Positions 35,643-49,228 of a DNA stretch of 64,000 nucleotides are shown piece after piece. Each line of letters begins with the position of its first letter. The first letter of the stretch is position 1. The DNA lies in contig MNCI01001321.1 in assembly GCA_015680685.1 (NCBI GenBank), positions 195,614 to 259,613 on the forward strand, in the 5' to 3' direction. The notes beneath the pieces are model-generated. The model saw only the letters and a program-made list of their open reading frames with translations. It ran no database searches and was not told where the DNA came from. The translations under genes were made by a program, and so were the position numbers. Source of the DNA: Gnetum montanum. Its lineage: Eukaryota; Streptophyta; Gnetopsida; Gnetales; Gnetaceae.

Positions 35643-38600
35643 CTACATATAGTATAGATTTGGATAGGAAGGATTGACCAGATTAGCTAGCTCATTTCCA
35701 TCAATGTTAGCTATTTTGAATGCGCTATTATCATAGGCTCTAGTAACAAGGAAGGACCCTTCCCAGTTGGCTAAGAATTTTTTCACATGCTCACGAATGG
35801 CTTTGAGGACCAAGTCACCTTCTTTGATCTTGCACATGGTCAAGTGATGGTGATGCTATGGCTTCTACCTCTCTTGATAGTGTTTGATGTGAGCAAGAAC
35901 TTGCATACATTGTTCCCCCACCAAGTCCAAGGCTATTATCCATAACTCCTTTTTTTGATCATCATTGATGAAGTCAGTCAAGGCTACTTGGAGTGATGGA
36001 ACCTATAATTCAAGAGGTAAAACAACTTCAGAACCATAAACCAAATTATAAGGGATCATACCAATTGCCATGCAATAGGTTTTTCTATATGCCCATAGTG
36101 CATGGAAAAGCCTCTCATGTTATTTGTGCTTGCTATTGTTGAGCATCTTTTTGAATAAGTCGATGATGGCCTTCTTACTTGCTCCTACTTGTCCATTAAT
36201 TTAAGTGTAATAAGATAATGAGAAATAATGCTTAATGCCTAGGTCATGATAGAAATATTTTGTTTCTTGGATACTAAATTATGGTCCATTATCTATAACT
36301 ATGGTGATGGTTATGCTAAAATAGGCTACAATGTTATCTAGGATGAATTTGTAGACTTGCTCAGATGTGGTCTTCCTTAGGAGAATAACCTCAACTCAGT
36401 TTGTAAAGTATTCAGTTGTGATGATAATGAAGCCATGCCCTACAAAAAACTTAGGCATTATAGATCCAATGATATCCAACCCCCATCATTAAAATGACCA
36501 TGTTATTTGAGTGATATGCATCTCAGTTGGTGGTACATGTATAAGGTTGCTATGTCATTGGCATGTGTCACACTGCTTAACCTTTTGTAGGTAGTCATTT
36601 TTCATATGGGGCAAATAATAGCCTAACCATCTAATTTTAGCAACCATATCTCTTGGTCCTATATGTCCTCCCTAAACACCCTCATGAACCTCGTATAAGA
36701 CTATTCTGGCTTTAGTTTTACCTAAGAACTTTAGAAGTATGCCATCATAGGATCATCAACATAATGTGTTATTACCTACAATGACGTACCGCTTCAATCA
36801 CTTATGTACAACATTTTTTTGAGCACTAGTGAAGCCTTGTGAGGATTCACCATGCATAAGGTAAAATTTGATATTTTCATATCACACCTTGGGAGAAGTA
36901 GTATGAACAATAACTACAAAGGTATTCTTAGTGTTCTATGTGGTGGGAGTAGCATAGTCCATGGTTAAGGTGGACAACTTACTAAACACATTTGGCATTA
37001 CATTAAGGGCTAACATTGTAATTACATTGGCTGTGTCATTCTCATTTCAGGGTATGTGTTGGACATCAATATCTATGAATTGTTGAAATAATCCCTTCCC
37101 TAGATCATAGTAAGGTTGTAAATGTTTAACTTTACATGCATAGACTTCGGTTACTTGGTTAACCACAAGTTTTGAATCACCTTTGGTCATTAAGAATCTA
37201 ATTCCTAAGTCACAAGCTACCATCATCCCTCTAATCAAACCCTTGTACTTTATTATGTTGTTGGTAAATGAAAACCCAAGACAATAGGTGAAGGATTGAA
37301 TCTCACTAGAAGGGAATGTTACGATGGTGGTGGCACTAGCTTCATGAGTAGTAAAAGCTCCATCAAAGTGCATAATTACCTCATAATCATTAGGCACTTG
37401 GCTAATTACATTAATGTATTCATTAAGGAATTCGGGATCTATGGCTACTTGGTCATTGACAGGTGAAACTATAAGATGTATAGCTATAGCTTGACTATTC
37501 ATTGTTGAGGATTGAAAGATATAATGAAGGTGAAACTCCATGGTTATGGATTTCCATCAAGCTATATGGATACCTTCATAAATGTTGGTCATTATGACTT
37601 TGAGTATGTTTTCCTTATAAATGACATTAACCTAGCTTTTGAATAGGCAGTGTCTCCACTTCTTCAAAGAGAACACTAGCACTTGACAATACTTCTCCAC
37701 TTCAATGTATTGGGCAACATGGGCAACTAACGCATGGCTAAGGTAGTACAATAGCATTTTTGCTCCATCATTACATTTCTAATAGAGTAGAGATGGAATG
37801 GACATATCAAAGATGGCAAGGTAGATGTAAATCAGTTTACCTACTTGTGGAGGATAGACTATTGGTAGTTGTGTCAATTCTTTCTTAAAATTTTCAAAGG
37901 CCTCTTGACATTGAGCCATCCACTCATAGTGAACTCCTTTCTTAAGCAAGTGTTGCATGGATTCTAAATTATCTATAAGCCTAGAAATAAACCTACAAAT
38001 AAACTATAATCTACCTTGTAATCCGCAAAGCTCTTTAAGGTTGGTAGGCATTGCTAATTTACATATGGCATTAACCTTATTAGGATTGACGTGAATCCTT
38101 ACTTTAGATACTACAAAGATAAGCATGTTACTAGTCTTGACACCAAAGACACACTTCTTAGGATTGAACCTAAGCTCACATTTTATAAATAATTTGAGTA
38201 CAAGGTCTAGGTCATTAGCATGATCATTGGCTATTTTGGACTTAATAACCATATCATCTACATAATCGTTAAGTAAACCTAACATGTAATTGTTGAATAT
38301 ATAGGTTATGACATGTTGATAGGTCACTTCATGTTCTTAAGACCAAATGACATCATATTATAGCAAAAGTTACCCCATGAGGTCATAAAGGTTATGTTAA
38401 GTTGGTGCTTTGGGTTGATCCTAATTTAGTTATATCCTGAGAATCTATCCATAAAGGACAACAAGGCATGTTTGGCTATAGTATTAATAAGTTGATCAGT
38501 ACTAGGCAAAGGGAAGTCATCCTTGATAGTCACTTTATTTAGATGTCAAAAATGAATGCAAATATAGATACTTTTATTTTCTTAGGGACTACCACTATGT

Positions 38601-39166
38601 TGGACACCCATTCTACATAATTGACAATGCTAATGAAACCAGCTTGGTAGAGCCTTGAGATTGTATCAAAAACTACCAAGGGAAAATCAGGTCTAATTTT
38701 GCACACTTTTTACTTAACTGGTCTAATTCTAGGATCTATTATGATGTTTTTTTAGACTAAATATGGGTATAGGCTTGGCATGTCTTCATTTAGGTAGGCA
38801 AAGACCTTAATGTTTCTTTGTAGGACCTTGGTAATGTCTTGAGCATATTGAGGTTCTAGTGAGGAACCTAGTTTAAGGATTTTCTCCTCACCACTGTGCA
38901 TTGTGATAGAACCTCAACTATAGAGTCTTCACTTATGTCCCATACTTTTAGCTAAAGGCTTTTGACTAGGTTTTCATGCCATTCTAAAGGTTTATCTATT
39001 GAGGCTATGTGGTCTATGAGACTCTCAAGCTCAAGATCTAGGCAATTAGGGTTGATACACCATTCAACGTCACTATGAGGTCCATTAGACACAAAGGTAA
39101 GTAGATTTGCTCCTAGGTACTCATACTTTGATCTTGCATGTCAACCAAAATCATATTAAGTGGCAC
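35643..39166 (-). pseudogene. Tat-B pol: RT, RNase H, second RNase H, integrase
   Basis: Better preserved than Tat-A. Start at acceptor-like TTTTACCTAG/GTG (39166), then DVEWCINPNCLDLELESLI (about 39065). RT piece 38004-38327 keeps the catalytic YVDDMVIKSK (about 38264). Archaeal-type RNase H in 37047-37541: HFDGAFTTHEA (Asp kept), IIKYKGLI (Glu changed to Lys), TKGDSKLVVNQV (Asp kept). Integrase (36600-35650) ends with KIKEGDLVLKA and NWEGSFLVTRAYDNSAFKI. Numerous stops and frameshifts. The order RT - RNase H - second RNase H - integrase is the standard Tat order, unlike element C. Confidence 0.87.
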
Positions 39167-39374
39167 CTAGGTAAAAGTGAATAAATAATGCTAAAATTCT
39201 ATAAAATTATGCAAACACATGCAAATCTAATGCAATTAAGGCCATCTAAGATCATCAGTGAGATAGGGAAAATTTGACAAAGTACCATATAGGACAAAAA
39301 AAAGTCAAATAAAGGTCAAACAAGGGGAAACATAAGAAATATGACTACAAATGATTAACAAAGGTTAAAATTTT

Positions 39375-39757
39375 ACCAAGTTTAGGCCTTAGTGGCTCAT
39401 GATGCCAATTTATAGTCTTTGTAGACCATGGTGCTTGTTAAAGGCCTTAGTAGGCCATGGTTACATGGTATTAAATGGTGGTCAAGGAAGTTCAAACCCC
39501 ACTATTTGATACCATTGAAAAGCCAAAAAAAAGGCAAACAAAGCTATAATAAGTTAAATAAAGAACACATAAGGCTGTATAAAGGACATAGAAGGTCAAC
39601 AAGGTTAAAAATGAAACACAATCCTAAATACAAATCAAACCACTATGTAATATGGCAAAAATCAAGCAAAATAGGCTATATATGGTAAAACTTGGCTAAT
39701 ATAGGTTCAAAAAATGATTAGGTTTTGACAATTTTAGCCCTTAGAGAGCCATGTTTT
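39375..39757. repeat. Border repeats at Tat-B pol/spacer junction
   Basis: Units at 39375, 39404 and 39433 (29-bp period, CAAGTTTAGGCCTTAGTGG and variants) and an outlier at 39728. Same placement as in Tat-A. Confidence 0.8.
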
Positions 39758-41101
39758 GAGGCTACAAGGCTATTAGGTGAGTTTGAGCATCAGTCAGGGC
39801 TATTTCTAGATTAGTTGGAACCCAAAATCAAGTGTTTTGAGGCTTCCACATTGAGCTTAGCATGGAAACAAGGACCCTTAGTGTGAAAACCAAGAAAAAT
39901 ATGTTGGGGAATCCATGCTTAGCATGGAAGATTAGGGAGGAAGGGTTTTATTTGGCTATGTTTAGTTAATTTTGACTATGCATGAGTGTCTACAGGGCTA
40001 CTAGCATTACCTATCAATGCCTAAAGTTAAAATCCAATCATTTTGAAGGCTATGAGAGGGTTCTCAAGCTTCCCCCTCTCCATCCACATTGAGGGTGGGA
40101 GGCTTAGCATGGAGAACCAAGAGGAGGTAGTTTTGGTCATTTTAGGTGACTTTTGGAAGTTTGGTGACTTCCAAAATGTTTGGGTTGCTTTTAGAAGTTA
40201 AACTACTTGCAAACTTCAATAGTTTTGATGTTCCTTCTTCTATCCACACTAGGACTAGAATTTCTAGCATGGAAAAGATCCTACTTAGCATGTAAGAGCC
40301 TTAATAAGTTGATTTTTAGCATTCTATTAGCATTTGGAAAGGCTATGAAGGTTCTAGTGTTAGGCACAAGGCATTTTGAGGTTGTTTCTTCTTCTTGGAA
40401 TTTTTTAGATTCACCAACCTAAATTTCTACACTAGGAAGTGTAGAAGGGATCTCCCTCAACATGGAAGAACTAAGAAATTTAGATGTAGACAAGTTCGAC
40501 AATTAATCGACCATGCATGTTAGCCTTTGGGATTGCCAGTGTTGATAGTCAACACTAGGTGCCAAGATCCAATAGTTTGGAGGCTTCTAAGTGCCTCATG
40601 TAGTTTCACCCTTTTCTTCCATGTTGGACATGGATTCCCCAATGTGGATGAGAGGGGGATGAAAGTTTTGTGTCATATTTGACCACTTTTAGAGCTTTTG
40701 GAAGCTCTAGAGGGTTCCAATAGGGTATAAGGATCATGAGGCTTTGAGAAATGGCTACTAGGCAGTTGATTTAGGTTATTTTTGGCTTCCCCCTTTTCCT
40801 CCACACTAGGAATGAGATGCTCAACATGCATGAAGCCTCCCTCAATGTGAAAACACCAAATCCAAAGGTTTTGACTAGGTTTGGTGAGGTTCTAGGATAG
40901 TTGGGGATGCTTGGAGGGGTTCTAGGTCATGTGGGGCCCACTTTAGGGTCAAACATAGGCTAGATGGGTGTTGCAAGAGTAGAATGAATGTTATCCCCTT
41001 TTTCTGCAAACAGGGAAATGTTTCCCCAACTTGGAACCATAAGTTATTCCATTTTGATAGTGTTTCACCTCTTTTCAAGATCCTAGGGTTGAAAAAGGTA
41101 G

Positions 41102-41392
41102 GTTCAAGTTACCAAATTTGGTAAATAGCTATGTTTTAATGATTTTGTGAAATGGGAGGCATGTATCCATGCTAGGCATGCCATACCTAGCATGGATGCA
41201 TGGGAGTTAAGGTTGGAACATTTTTTTTAATTTCCAAAAGTGGCCAAAACTTAGTGTTGATGCAGTTTTTTNATGTTCCAACCTTAACTCCCATGCATCC
41301 ATGCTAGGTATGGCATGCCTAGCATGGATACATGCCTCCCATTTCACAAAATCATTAAAACATAGCTATTTACCAAATTTGGTAACTTGAAC
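41102..41392. repeat. Perfect 120-bp inverted repeat bracketed by N
   Basis: 41102-41221 and 41273-41392 are exact reverse complements; the 51-bp loop ends with an N at 41272, and a second N at 41393 directly follows the second arm. These are the only ambiguous bases in the window. Single Ns exactly at both ends of one arm point to an assembly or polishing artefact rather than a natural hairpin. Confidence 0.9.
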
Positions 41393-41657
41393 NAATGTAG
41401 TTGGAGTTATGGTGCACTAAATTAGCTGCTAGTGTTTAGAGGTGGATGTTTAGGAGATGTTAGCTTTTAATGCTAAAATTTGTATGTTTTCAATCATAAT
41501 TTACATTCTTGGGCACTATGCATTGGAGGAGACCTTTGATAGAGATTTTTATGGTAGAAGTAATCCAGTCTCAGCATGGAAGCCTTCCATATTTCTTCCA
41601 CATAGCTTAGAACCTCCATCCTTCTCATCTTCAAATTCTCCTAGAATTGGGCCTACC

Positions 41658-44600
41658 ATGGTGCCAAAACAACATGGAGGAAAAAGCCAGAATATGATGA
41701 TCTAGAAGGTAGATGATCATGCTAGGGAGTTATGAAAATTGCTTAGGCCTATCTCCATCCAAGCCTCATCTATCACTACTCCAATGTAGGTAATTCTACT
41801 ATTTTTTCTTGGGGTTTAAGCTACTTTTATTGTTTCTCTTGTATTTTTCTTGCCACTTGTGGGACCATTTTTTCAAATCTATGTTGATAGAGGTAGTAAA
41901 TCAAAATTATGATGAAATCCAACCTCTTATTTTGGCTATTTCCACATGGATCCATGGTTGTTTCATTGTTTTTGCCTTAATAGATTCAGTATTTTAAAAT
42001 AAAGCTTGTTGTTTTCCTACTTTTTCCCAGAATTTTGGGGGTATGATCATTTTTTAAGATCTAGGGCAAAGTATTTATCAAAATTAACTTTCAAAAAAAT
42101 CTTGCCCTATTATTTTTGTGTGTTTTCTAATTGGTATTAATTGTTTCATCTATTTTGGCTATGTTAAGTTGGGTTTTAGATTTTTAGTTTTTTACACAAA
42201 AAAAGAAAGATATGTTGTGTATTTTTCCTAAGAAAATGGCCACATTTTTTTCAAATCCAATGTTATGGGTTTGTAGCCCTATGTTTAAGATTTCCAATGC
42301 CTTTTATTTATTCAATTTGGCTTTAAAATGATTGTGTTATGGCTATTTTCCTAAGGTCATGCAGTTAGGTTCCTATGTCATTTTTGGATTTTCATGTAAA
42401 TTCATGAATTTTTTCTAAGTAAACAGTAAGGTTTTTGAATATTTTTTGGTTATAGTTGGATAGGTCTTGGCTTTAGATTTCTAGAAAATGTAGAATCACT
42501 TTGATTAGACCTAAAAAATGTTTTTTTACAAATTTTTCATTAAGCCTATGTCAAAAGGGGGTTTGTGCTGTTTCCAAAATTTTGTCCACACTGGTAAATT
42601 TCTTCTAAATAAATGAAAAGGTTTTTAAATTTTCTTTAATATGGGTACATAGGGCTTGATTTAAGCTTTCAAATGATGTAGAATCACTTTGTTTGAGCTC
42701 AAACAAATTTTTTACCAACCCTGTGCAAAAATGATTTAATGTTAACAACTACAATTTTTGCTAATTTTGTCTATATTCCATGTGAAAATAGTTATGCATT
42801 TCTATTTGCAATGGTTATGGCTACAAAGCTTGTGATGTTAGGATTCTTTTTGTGGTGGAATCACTAAAATTGAAGCTTGTATGAACTTTCGATAAATTTT
42901 TGGTTATGGCTTTGTAGATAAGGTGAAAACATAGTTGTAGCACATTACCCCTTTGGGGATGGAATTGATCAATATGTGTAGCTTTTTCTTATTAACATGT
43001 AAAAATTATGTCTTAAATCTATTTTTTAAGAAAATAAAAAGGTTTACTCTTTTTAAAAGGCTTATGGCTAGATGCTTTTTTAAGTTTTAATGCTTTTTTT
43101 CTAAATTTATGTATGTTTTTTAGATTTATGCATACTTTACACTAAGGCTTAGTCTTTGCTATAACATTTTGGTTATAAAGTAGAAGGCTGTAAAAGATAA
43201 TAATAATGCTTTTATGGAATTTCTTAAGCCAACTTAGATAAACATCTTAGAGCTTTTTATATAGGCTAATTTCACTTTCAACTAGATAATTTTTTCAAAA
43301 TTTTCTAAGTATTTCCTTAAGCTAATTTAGATAAACACCTTAGAGCTTTTTACAAAGGATAATTTCACCTCTGACTAGATGTTTTTCCAGATTTTTTAAG
43401 TAATTCCAATTGGTTATAATGCTTTTTTTTTTTACTTCATGTAATGTTTTCTTGAAGCCCTTCCTCATCATCGTGGAGTTGGTGGGTATTTTTGGCTACA
43501 TTAATCATCCGAAGACTAATAACCTACTCCCCAATATGCCTTTGGGGAAGGCTTCACTATGATTCCAACCTAGGGCAAGGGAATTCCTTGCCTACATTCT
43601 ACCAAATTTTAGTGTGATGTTATTGTCACACTTGTCCATAGATATGGCTAGGTTCATTACAAACAAGCCACTAGTAGGAGGAGCATCAAATGCTATCAGT
43701 CCATGTTACCTCACAGATATCTAGATAATGTTAAAGTATAGTTGGCATAATGTTGAAAACACTCTAATGGTCATGCATAGAGCCCACACATTATTCTAGA
43801 ACCTGCTTGACATAGTGTATTGTTTACAAGGGTAAGCATGGTTATTGTAATGTTTTTGTGCTTTTGGCTTAACTACCTTTCCTAACTTCATTGGTTTTAC
43901 AAACTTCTTGCAAGTACAAGGTCAATGATTAAGGATTAATCATCAATGATCAAATCTTGGCAGTGGCTCAAACTACTTTAAATGAATTCACCAAGATTCT
44001 TTAGATAAGAACTATTGTGTATCAATAGTTACAAGGGGACTTTGATGCATACTCTTCAAGGTTTAGCCTTGTATAGAAGAAGTGTAAGGATGATTGGATG
44101 ATGCACAACTAGTTGGTAGACTCTGATAGCATGGATCATACCCTTGTAGCTGGGACCTCTACTCAAACCACACCATAGAAGAAAAGGAAATGTAAACATA
44201 AAGGATATAGCTTCTAGTGTTTCATGGTTATAACTCTAAGTGTTCTATTACTTTGGCTAGATGTTAAATTTTTCTTACATTGGTGCTAAATCTTGGTTGT
44301 TGTTTTGCAAGACCTTCCACCTCTATTGATGTCATCATACCATTTTTAGGGGCACATCCTGAGGATACCATCATTCTAAAGTTTAGTGAAGTGATGCAGG
44401 CATAGAAGTGGTTGAAGGGACAAGTGCCTAGGTATGTTCAAGCAAACATCCAATGTGCAAGTTTTCTTGATGTATTTATCGTATCTATCCCTTCCATCAC
44501 TGCTATGAAGATGTTGCATGCCATCTACTCTTTTGATGAAAAGATTGGTCATTTTAGCACCATCATCTAGGGTGTGAAGGTTAACATGGATATTGATGCA

Positions 44601-46958
44601 AGCCTCTTGTGTGACTTGTTTGGTGTCCTTGCTAATGGGGAAAATATTCCAATAAGAATAGTAAAGAATTAAGCCACTGTGATGAAGTTTTAGAGTAGGT
44701 TAATGCCAACATCGGCCACTTTGAAATTTCCATGAATGACTTCATGAACCTTGGTGCAAAGTAGTCTTATCCTTGTTCAGGTCTCATGCATTTCCTAAAC
44801 TAGTATCATAAAATAAGGAGATTGGCATTGTGCAGGGGTGGACCTTCAAGAAGGTCCTAATGGATGACACCATGTTCAACTAGGCAGCTACCTTGGTTGT
44901 TGGGCTTTAGAAGGAGATCCTTAGACTCTATGTAGACATCTCTACAATAATCCACATGTACTTTGCATTTTTTTGGGTTATTTGAAGAGGTTTGTGAAGT
45001 TTATGGTTATGTATAGGAATGGGTGATGGGTTTCCCAAGACCTAAGCTAACTTTTTAAGCCTTGGATAAAGCACATTTATCCAATGGTGCAGGTTCAAAA
45101 CCCACTAGAAGGGATGGATGATATGTTATCCATGACCACTAAGGATGTTAATGTCATGTATTTTGAGTCTCTTGATAACATAGATGATGAGGAACCTCTC
45201 ATGTTCCTAGCAATCATCTAGGAGGCCAAATGACTATGTAGGGAGGCCGAAAGGATTGCCAGAGTGAAACTTAAAAGTCCTATGAAAGAAGCACTGCTAG
45301 CATCAGATCAACGTACATCAAAGAAGCTTAAGTTTGAGGATAGGCCATCATAGTAGGCAATTACAAGTATGCTTTATTTAAATTTGGTTATTTCATGTTT
45401 TAAAGTTTATGGCTACTTTATGGCTTCATGTGTTAACTAGTTTTCTATCTGCTATGATTGTAGACAAACATCATGCTATGAGAGCCCAAGCTATCATGGA
45501 GGTAGAACAAAGGTGTGCAGAAGAGGCACTCCTAAAGCAACATATTGTTGAAGAATGATATAGACGCTTTATTCGGTGAGGCGGTGCTAGGTACATTCCC
45601 CATCATCATCCCAAAGAAGGAAGAGGAAGAGGATCTAAGTATGCTCATGCCTTAATATTTTCATTATATCTTATAGTTTAATTTTGGTTTTCATCCTAAC
45701 CATTCAATGATTATTATGCTTATGGTAGTTCCTAAGCCACTAGTGTAAGCACATGTCCCTAAGTTTCATGTGAAACCATGGATGAAGAGTCTAGACAATG
45801 TGGAGTTCATGCATGGGATGGCTAGGGACATCATCAATAAGTTACAATAGGTTGCATTTGAGATAGGGAAGAACTTAGTTTTATGTGCCCTAGTTTTTTG
45901 GCTATGTCATAGGTTGTGCTTATGTTATGGTCATCTTAGATTGTGCATTATGTTTATGATTATATTTCATGCTTGTGTGGTGCCTTTTGTGGAGTGGGAT
46001 CCCAACAAAGACATGGACATTAACTCCTTTCCTAAGATTCTCTTTGATGTATCTAGTGTATCCTTGAAGTCGTACGAGACTGCTATTGATCTAGCAATGT
46101 AGTGGACAAAATCTTCATGGGAGCTAGAGAGGTCTAATGAATTTCTATGAGAGAAAGTTGTGGCCTTAAGGGAAAAGACTCAATGACAATAGGAAACTAT
46201 TAGAGATGTTTGAGCCCACAAGGCCTTTGTGAAGGCCCAAGTGACTAACTCAGGGAAGTTGTGGTCTAGGAAGATCACATGGGCTCGCTACTAGCATATC
46301 CTTCAAGATAAAGTAGTAGTCCTATGGAAGATGGTTGAATAACATATGTAGATGGACCTCATCTCCTAGAAGGTTGAGGATGGAAGAATCACTACACTTG
46401 GGTCCTAGAGTCGGGTAAGAAATAAAAGGCCCACAAGTAATAGTACAAGGCATATCATGGGGCTTACCTTAAGTGGATTAAGGAGGATTAGGTTGAATGG
46501 TGCAAGAGAAAGTTATTCATCCAAGGGATTCAAGAAGAGAGTGCTTATTAGCTTTTTGGAAGTCCTCTCACAATGGAGTAATCCCCTAATACTTGGATTA
46601 TCACTACTTCAGGCGAGACCTCTATGGCTACTTTGGCCTAGGAGCCTCCTACTTGGACTACTATAGATAGGACCAACATCCTTTCTAGAATTGGTCTTGG
46701 GGATGTTGATTGGGTCAACATGATAAAGGGCCAGATCCTCCATCATATGGAGGAAGGCATTGTACTTCTACCCCAAGATGTAATGGAGTTGAAATCTCTA
46801 GAGGTTAGATGTATTTTATGTTTTTGTGTGTGTTTATTTTAGGCTATGGTTTTGCCTACGGGTTACTAATTGGTTATCTGTTGTTATATTTTAGGCCTCA
46901 GGAGACATTAGCAGTCCTAGTAGTGAGGCTAGGAATGACTCACCACTACCTCCTCTAG
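41658..46958 (+). pseudogene. Tat-B antisense multi-exon gene, 5' part
   Basis: Exon 1 begins ATG 41658 in TACCATGG (MVPKQHGGKSQNMMI) and reads VDDHAREL...PISIQASSITTPM before GTAATT (41790). A long intron follows, to about 43455. Later exons carry DTIILKFSEVMQA (about 44360), IPSITAMKMLHAIYSFDEKI (about 44490), YLKRFVKFMVMYRNG (about 44980) and VQNPLEGMDDMLSMTTKDV (about 45090), each with a counterpart in Tat-1 (for example HFVEFLVVHKDGV and VQSQDPPEGIGELFSLMTRD). A helical, probably coiled-coil stretch is at 46110-46330. The exon at 46895-46958 begins after ATTTTAG, where nested elements interrupt the gene; it resumes at 61322. Many stops. Confidence 0.72.
46837..46958. repeat. 122-bp duplication, left copy
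   Basis: From TTTTAGGCTATGGTTTTGCC to CTACCTCCTCTAG, repeated at 61322-61443 in the same orientation with a handful of differences. The two copies flank the whole nested block (46959-61321). Confidence 0.9.
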
Positions 46959-47276
46959 GTAAGCCTTCCATACATGCTCAGGGCAACATCCCATCACATA
47001 TGGAATAAAAGGCTTTCTTATTGCTCTCTCAAACTCCATTAGCTCTCTCTAACTTTTACTACTCAACTTGACTTGAAAGATGAAGAAATCTTAAGCAATC
47101 TAACCCTCTTTTTATAAGTGCTAGAAATTTAAACTTCCCCCCATGAGTCTTCAACCAAGTTTCCTTCTTTTTAGGCATTCTAACCATTTGTCACAATCCT
47201 CACTAAGTGGTGGATGAGTCACCTTCTCCACTTGTCACACTTGTAGAATCCCACTTGTTTCACTTGTTCAAAGAAC
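46959..47276. other. Unassigned 318 bp between Tat-B and element C
   Basis: No coding signal. It includes TTTTTATAAGTG (about 47110) and C-rich patches resembling the promoter part of the solo LTR, so it may be a truncated LTR, but I cannot show this. Confidence 0.4.
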
Positions 47277-48580
47277 TGTTGGCGACCATTTGGGACGTGA
47301 CCACCAACGAGTGTCCTCGAATAGGATTTAGGTGCTTGCCGGTCTCTGGCAACACCAAGGCTCAGATACCTCCAAATAAACTTAGTAGTTAATGTGAGTA
47401 TGTGTGTGTGCTGTTGCGGCATGTGGTTATGTAAAATGAAATGATTGCGTTGTGTGTGAACTACAAATGACTTATCTTAAAGAGATTTAGCCAACCTTGC
47501 CAAGTACTATGAGTTGTTGAGAGTTCCTATTTTGTTCAATTGCCTAGTTTACGCGGTCCTTATAATACCTACTTGTAACAAATAAAATTTTGCAAAAACA
47601 TTTAAGCACAAATCCATGAATCTACTTCTAATTTTCCCTAGAGAAAGAGATAGTTCCACAAGAAAACTAGAAATAGAACAAGATTCGATGGAAATAGATA
47701 GAAAAGAAAGTAGCTTTATGTAGACCTCAAATATTTGAACAAGGTAAAATGACACGAGTAAAAACTTTGCAATAAAGCTATCCCAAATTCAATAAATATG
47801 AATTGTTCAAACTTCCAAGGCTCAAATAAGCAATTTCTTCAAGACAATCCCACTATGCTACCCAAAAATTTGCTACATAAACTATCACGTACGAGACTCT
47901 ATTTTGGCTAGATAATGGATGTCAACAATAGCATTCAACAGAACCTTCAAAAGACTTGACAATTTCTGATTGAAATACCACGGAGATTCACTTTAAAGAT
48001 AAAAAGAAGCTATTCTGGTCCCATCAAAATACCAAAGATTTTATGAACCCTCTTGACTACTGAATCATTCAACGTCATGACTACAAGCAGAGGCTCTCTT
48101 ACAACGATCTCAATAGAAGTTCTTATACGTTGAAAAATAACCAAATTTACTACTAAAGTGCTCTTAAGGCGTTCAAGCACAAGCGCTTCTATGACAAAAT
48201 TTTAATAGAAATTTTCAATCGTACAACAAGAACAATAAGAGCAATCTAAAAATCCCAAAATTACTTGCCAAGGATGATACTATCTAAACCACTAGCTAAA
48301 TAATTTAAACAAAATAAAAATACAACATAACTCACAGGACTATGACAAAGAGGCTAAAATATTTTCTTTAGCAAGCCATCTTACAAGAAATCTTTTAGAA
48401 TTTCTTCTATACAATGCTCTTCTCCCAAGACTCAAAGTGTGTCTCCAAGTGAGAGCCCAAGTGTGTGATATCAATGTGCTCTCCCAAGTCCCCCACTTCT
48501 CTTTTGATAGGGTTCAAAGGTAGTTAGGTAAGTTACAACTATTTTGGATGGTTATAACCACCATAGAGACAAAAAAGCTA

Positions 48581-48656
48581 CAGTTGACAAGTGTCCTATT
48601 CAGTTGCCAAGTGTCTTCATTCAGTTAGCAAGTGTCTTCATTCAGTTGTCAAGTGG
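48581..48656. repeat. 21-bp minisatellite in LTR C
   Basis: Four units of CAGTTGCCAAGTGTCTTCATT (20-21 bp). The same array is in the other LTR at about 55915-55989. Confidence 0.85.
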
Positions 48657-48696
48657 TCACCATGGAGATAAAAAAGTTGTAGTTGACAAGTGTCAT

Positions 48697-48750
48697 GTAG
48701 TTACAACCATCATGGTAGTTACAACCACCATGGTAGTTACAACCACCATG
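48697..48750. repeat. 18-bp minisatellite, three copies
   Basis: Three tandem units GTAGTTACAACCACCATG; the junctions form the palindrome ACTACCATGGTAGT-like core CCATGG. The other LTR keeps only about one unit (56086-56104). Confidence 0.85.
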
Positions 48751-48865
48751 GTAGTGTTAAAATTGACAAGTGTTCAATTCATATGGGACTTAGAACAGCT
48801 GTCCCATAACCTTTTTTTTTTCTTTTTAGTGTCATAACATATTTTATTTGATTTCCTTGTGCAAA

Positions 48866-49228
48866 AACCAGGAATAAAATAGTTGCGATAGAGAAATTGT
48901 TGAACATAGCAATAGAACTTTTGGAACTAGATAGTGACAAGATCATGGTGGAAGTAGTTTTGTGGCATTGGAAAATCCACCATCGTAGAGGTGGTGTACA
49001 CAGCCATAGACATGGATGAGTACATTTTCTGCAAAGTTGTGCTGTTCGATCATACCAATAGAAAACCGAGCCTGACCAAGGTGCAGAAGAGCCTTCTGGA
49101 CCAACTTGTAGAATCCAACCAAGAATGGGCAGAACTCGCATCCCCAACAGAAGGTCAAATGGCTCTGCACCGTTGCTTCAGGGAGGTTGTCTACTTCATC
49201 TTAATTGACAACGTTCTGGAAATGTGAG
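48866..49228 (+). pseudogene. NLR (NB-ARC) fragment inside 3' LTR of C
   Basis: Plus strand, antisense to element C. A P-loop CGIGKST (48960-48980) is followed by IVEVVYTAIDMDEYIFCKVV, then SLTKVQKSLLDQLVESNQEW and VVYFILIDNVLEM, which resembles the kinase-2 motif of NB-ARC ATPases (hydrophobics, D-D/N-V). The order and spacing fit the start of the nucleotide-binding domain of a plant disease-resistance protein. No start codon, TIR/coiled-coil or LRR in frame; it ends at a TGA after VLEM. A second copy is in the other LTR. Confidence 0.7.

Larger units (their letters stand above)
39167..41657. other. Tat-B spacer upstream of the antisense gene
   Basis: Non-coding, same position as the Tat-A spacer. 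An A-rich part (39200-39700, AAGGTCAAACAAGG words), border repeats, then 39840-41230 with dispersed CCATGCTAGCATGG / CCACACTAGG-type words instead of the Tat-A palindrome. A perfect inverted repeat with two N bases lies at 41102-41392. Confidence 0.6.

Noticed and set aside
41102-41392. The 120-bp hairpin as a MITE or regulatory cruciform
   Set aside because: Single Ns at both ends of one arm and perfect identity make an assembly artefact the simpler explanation.
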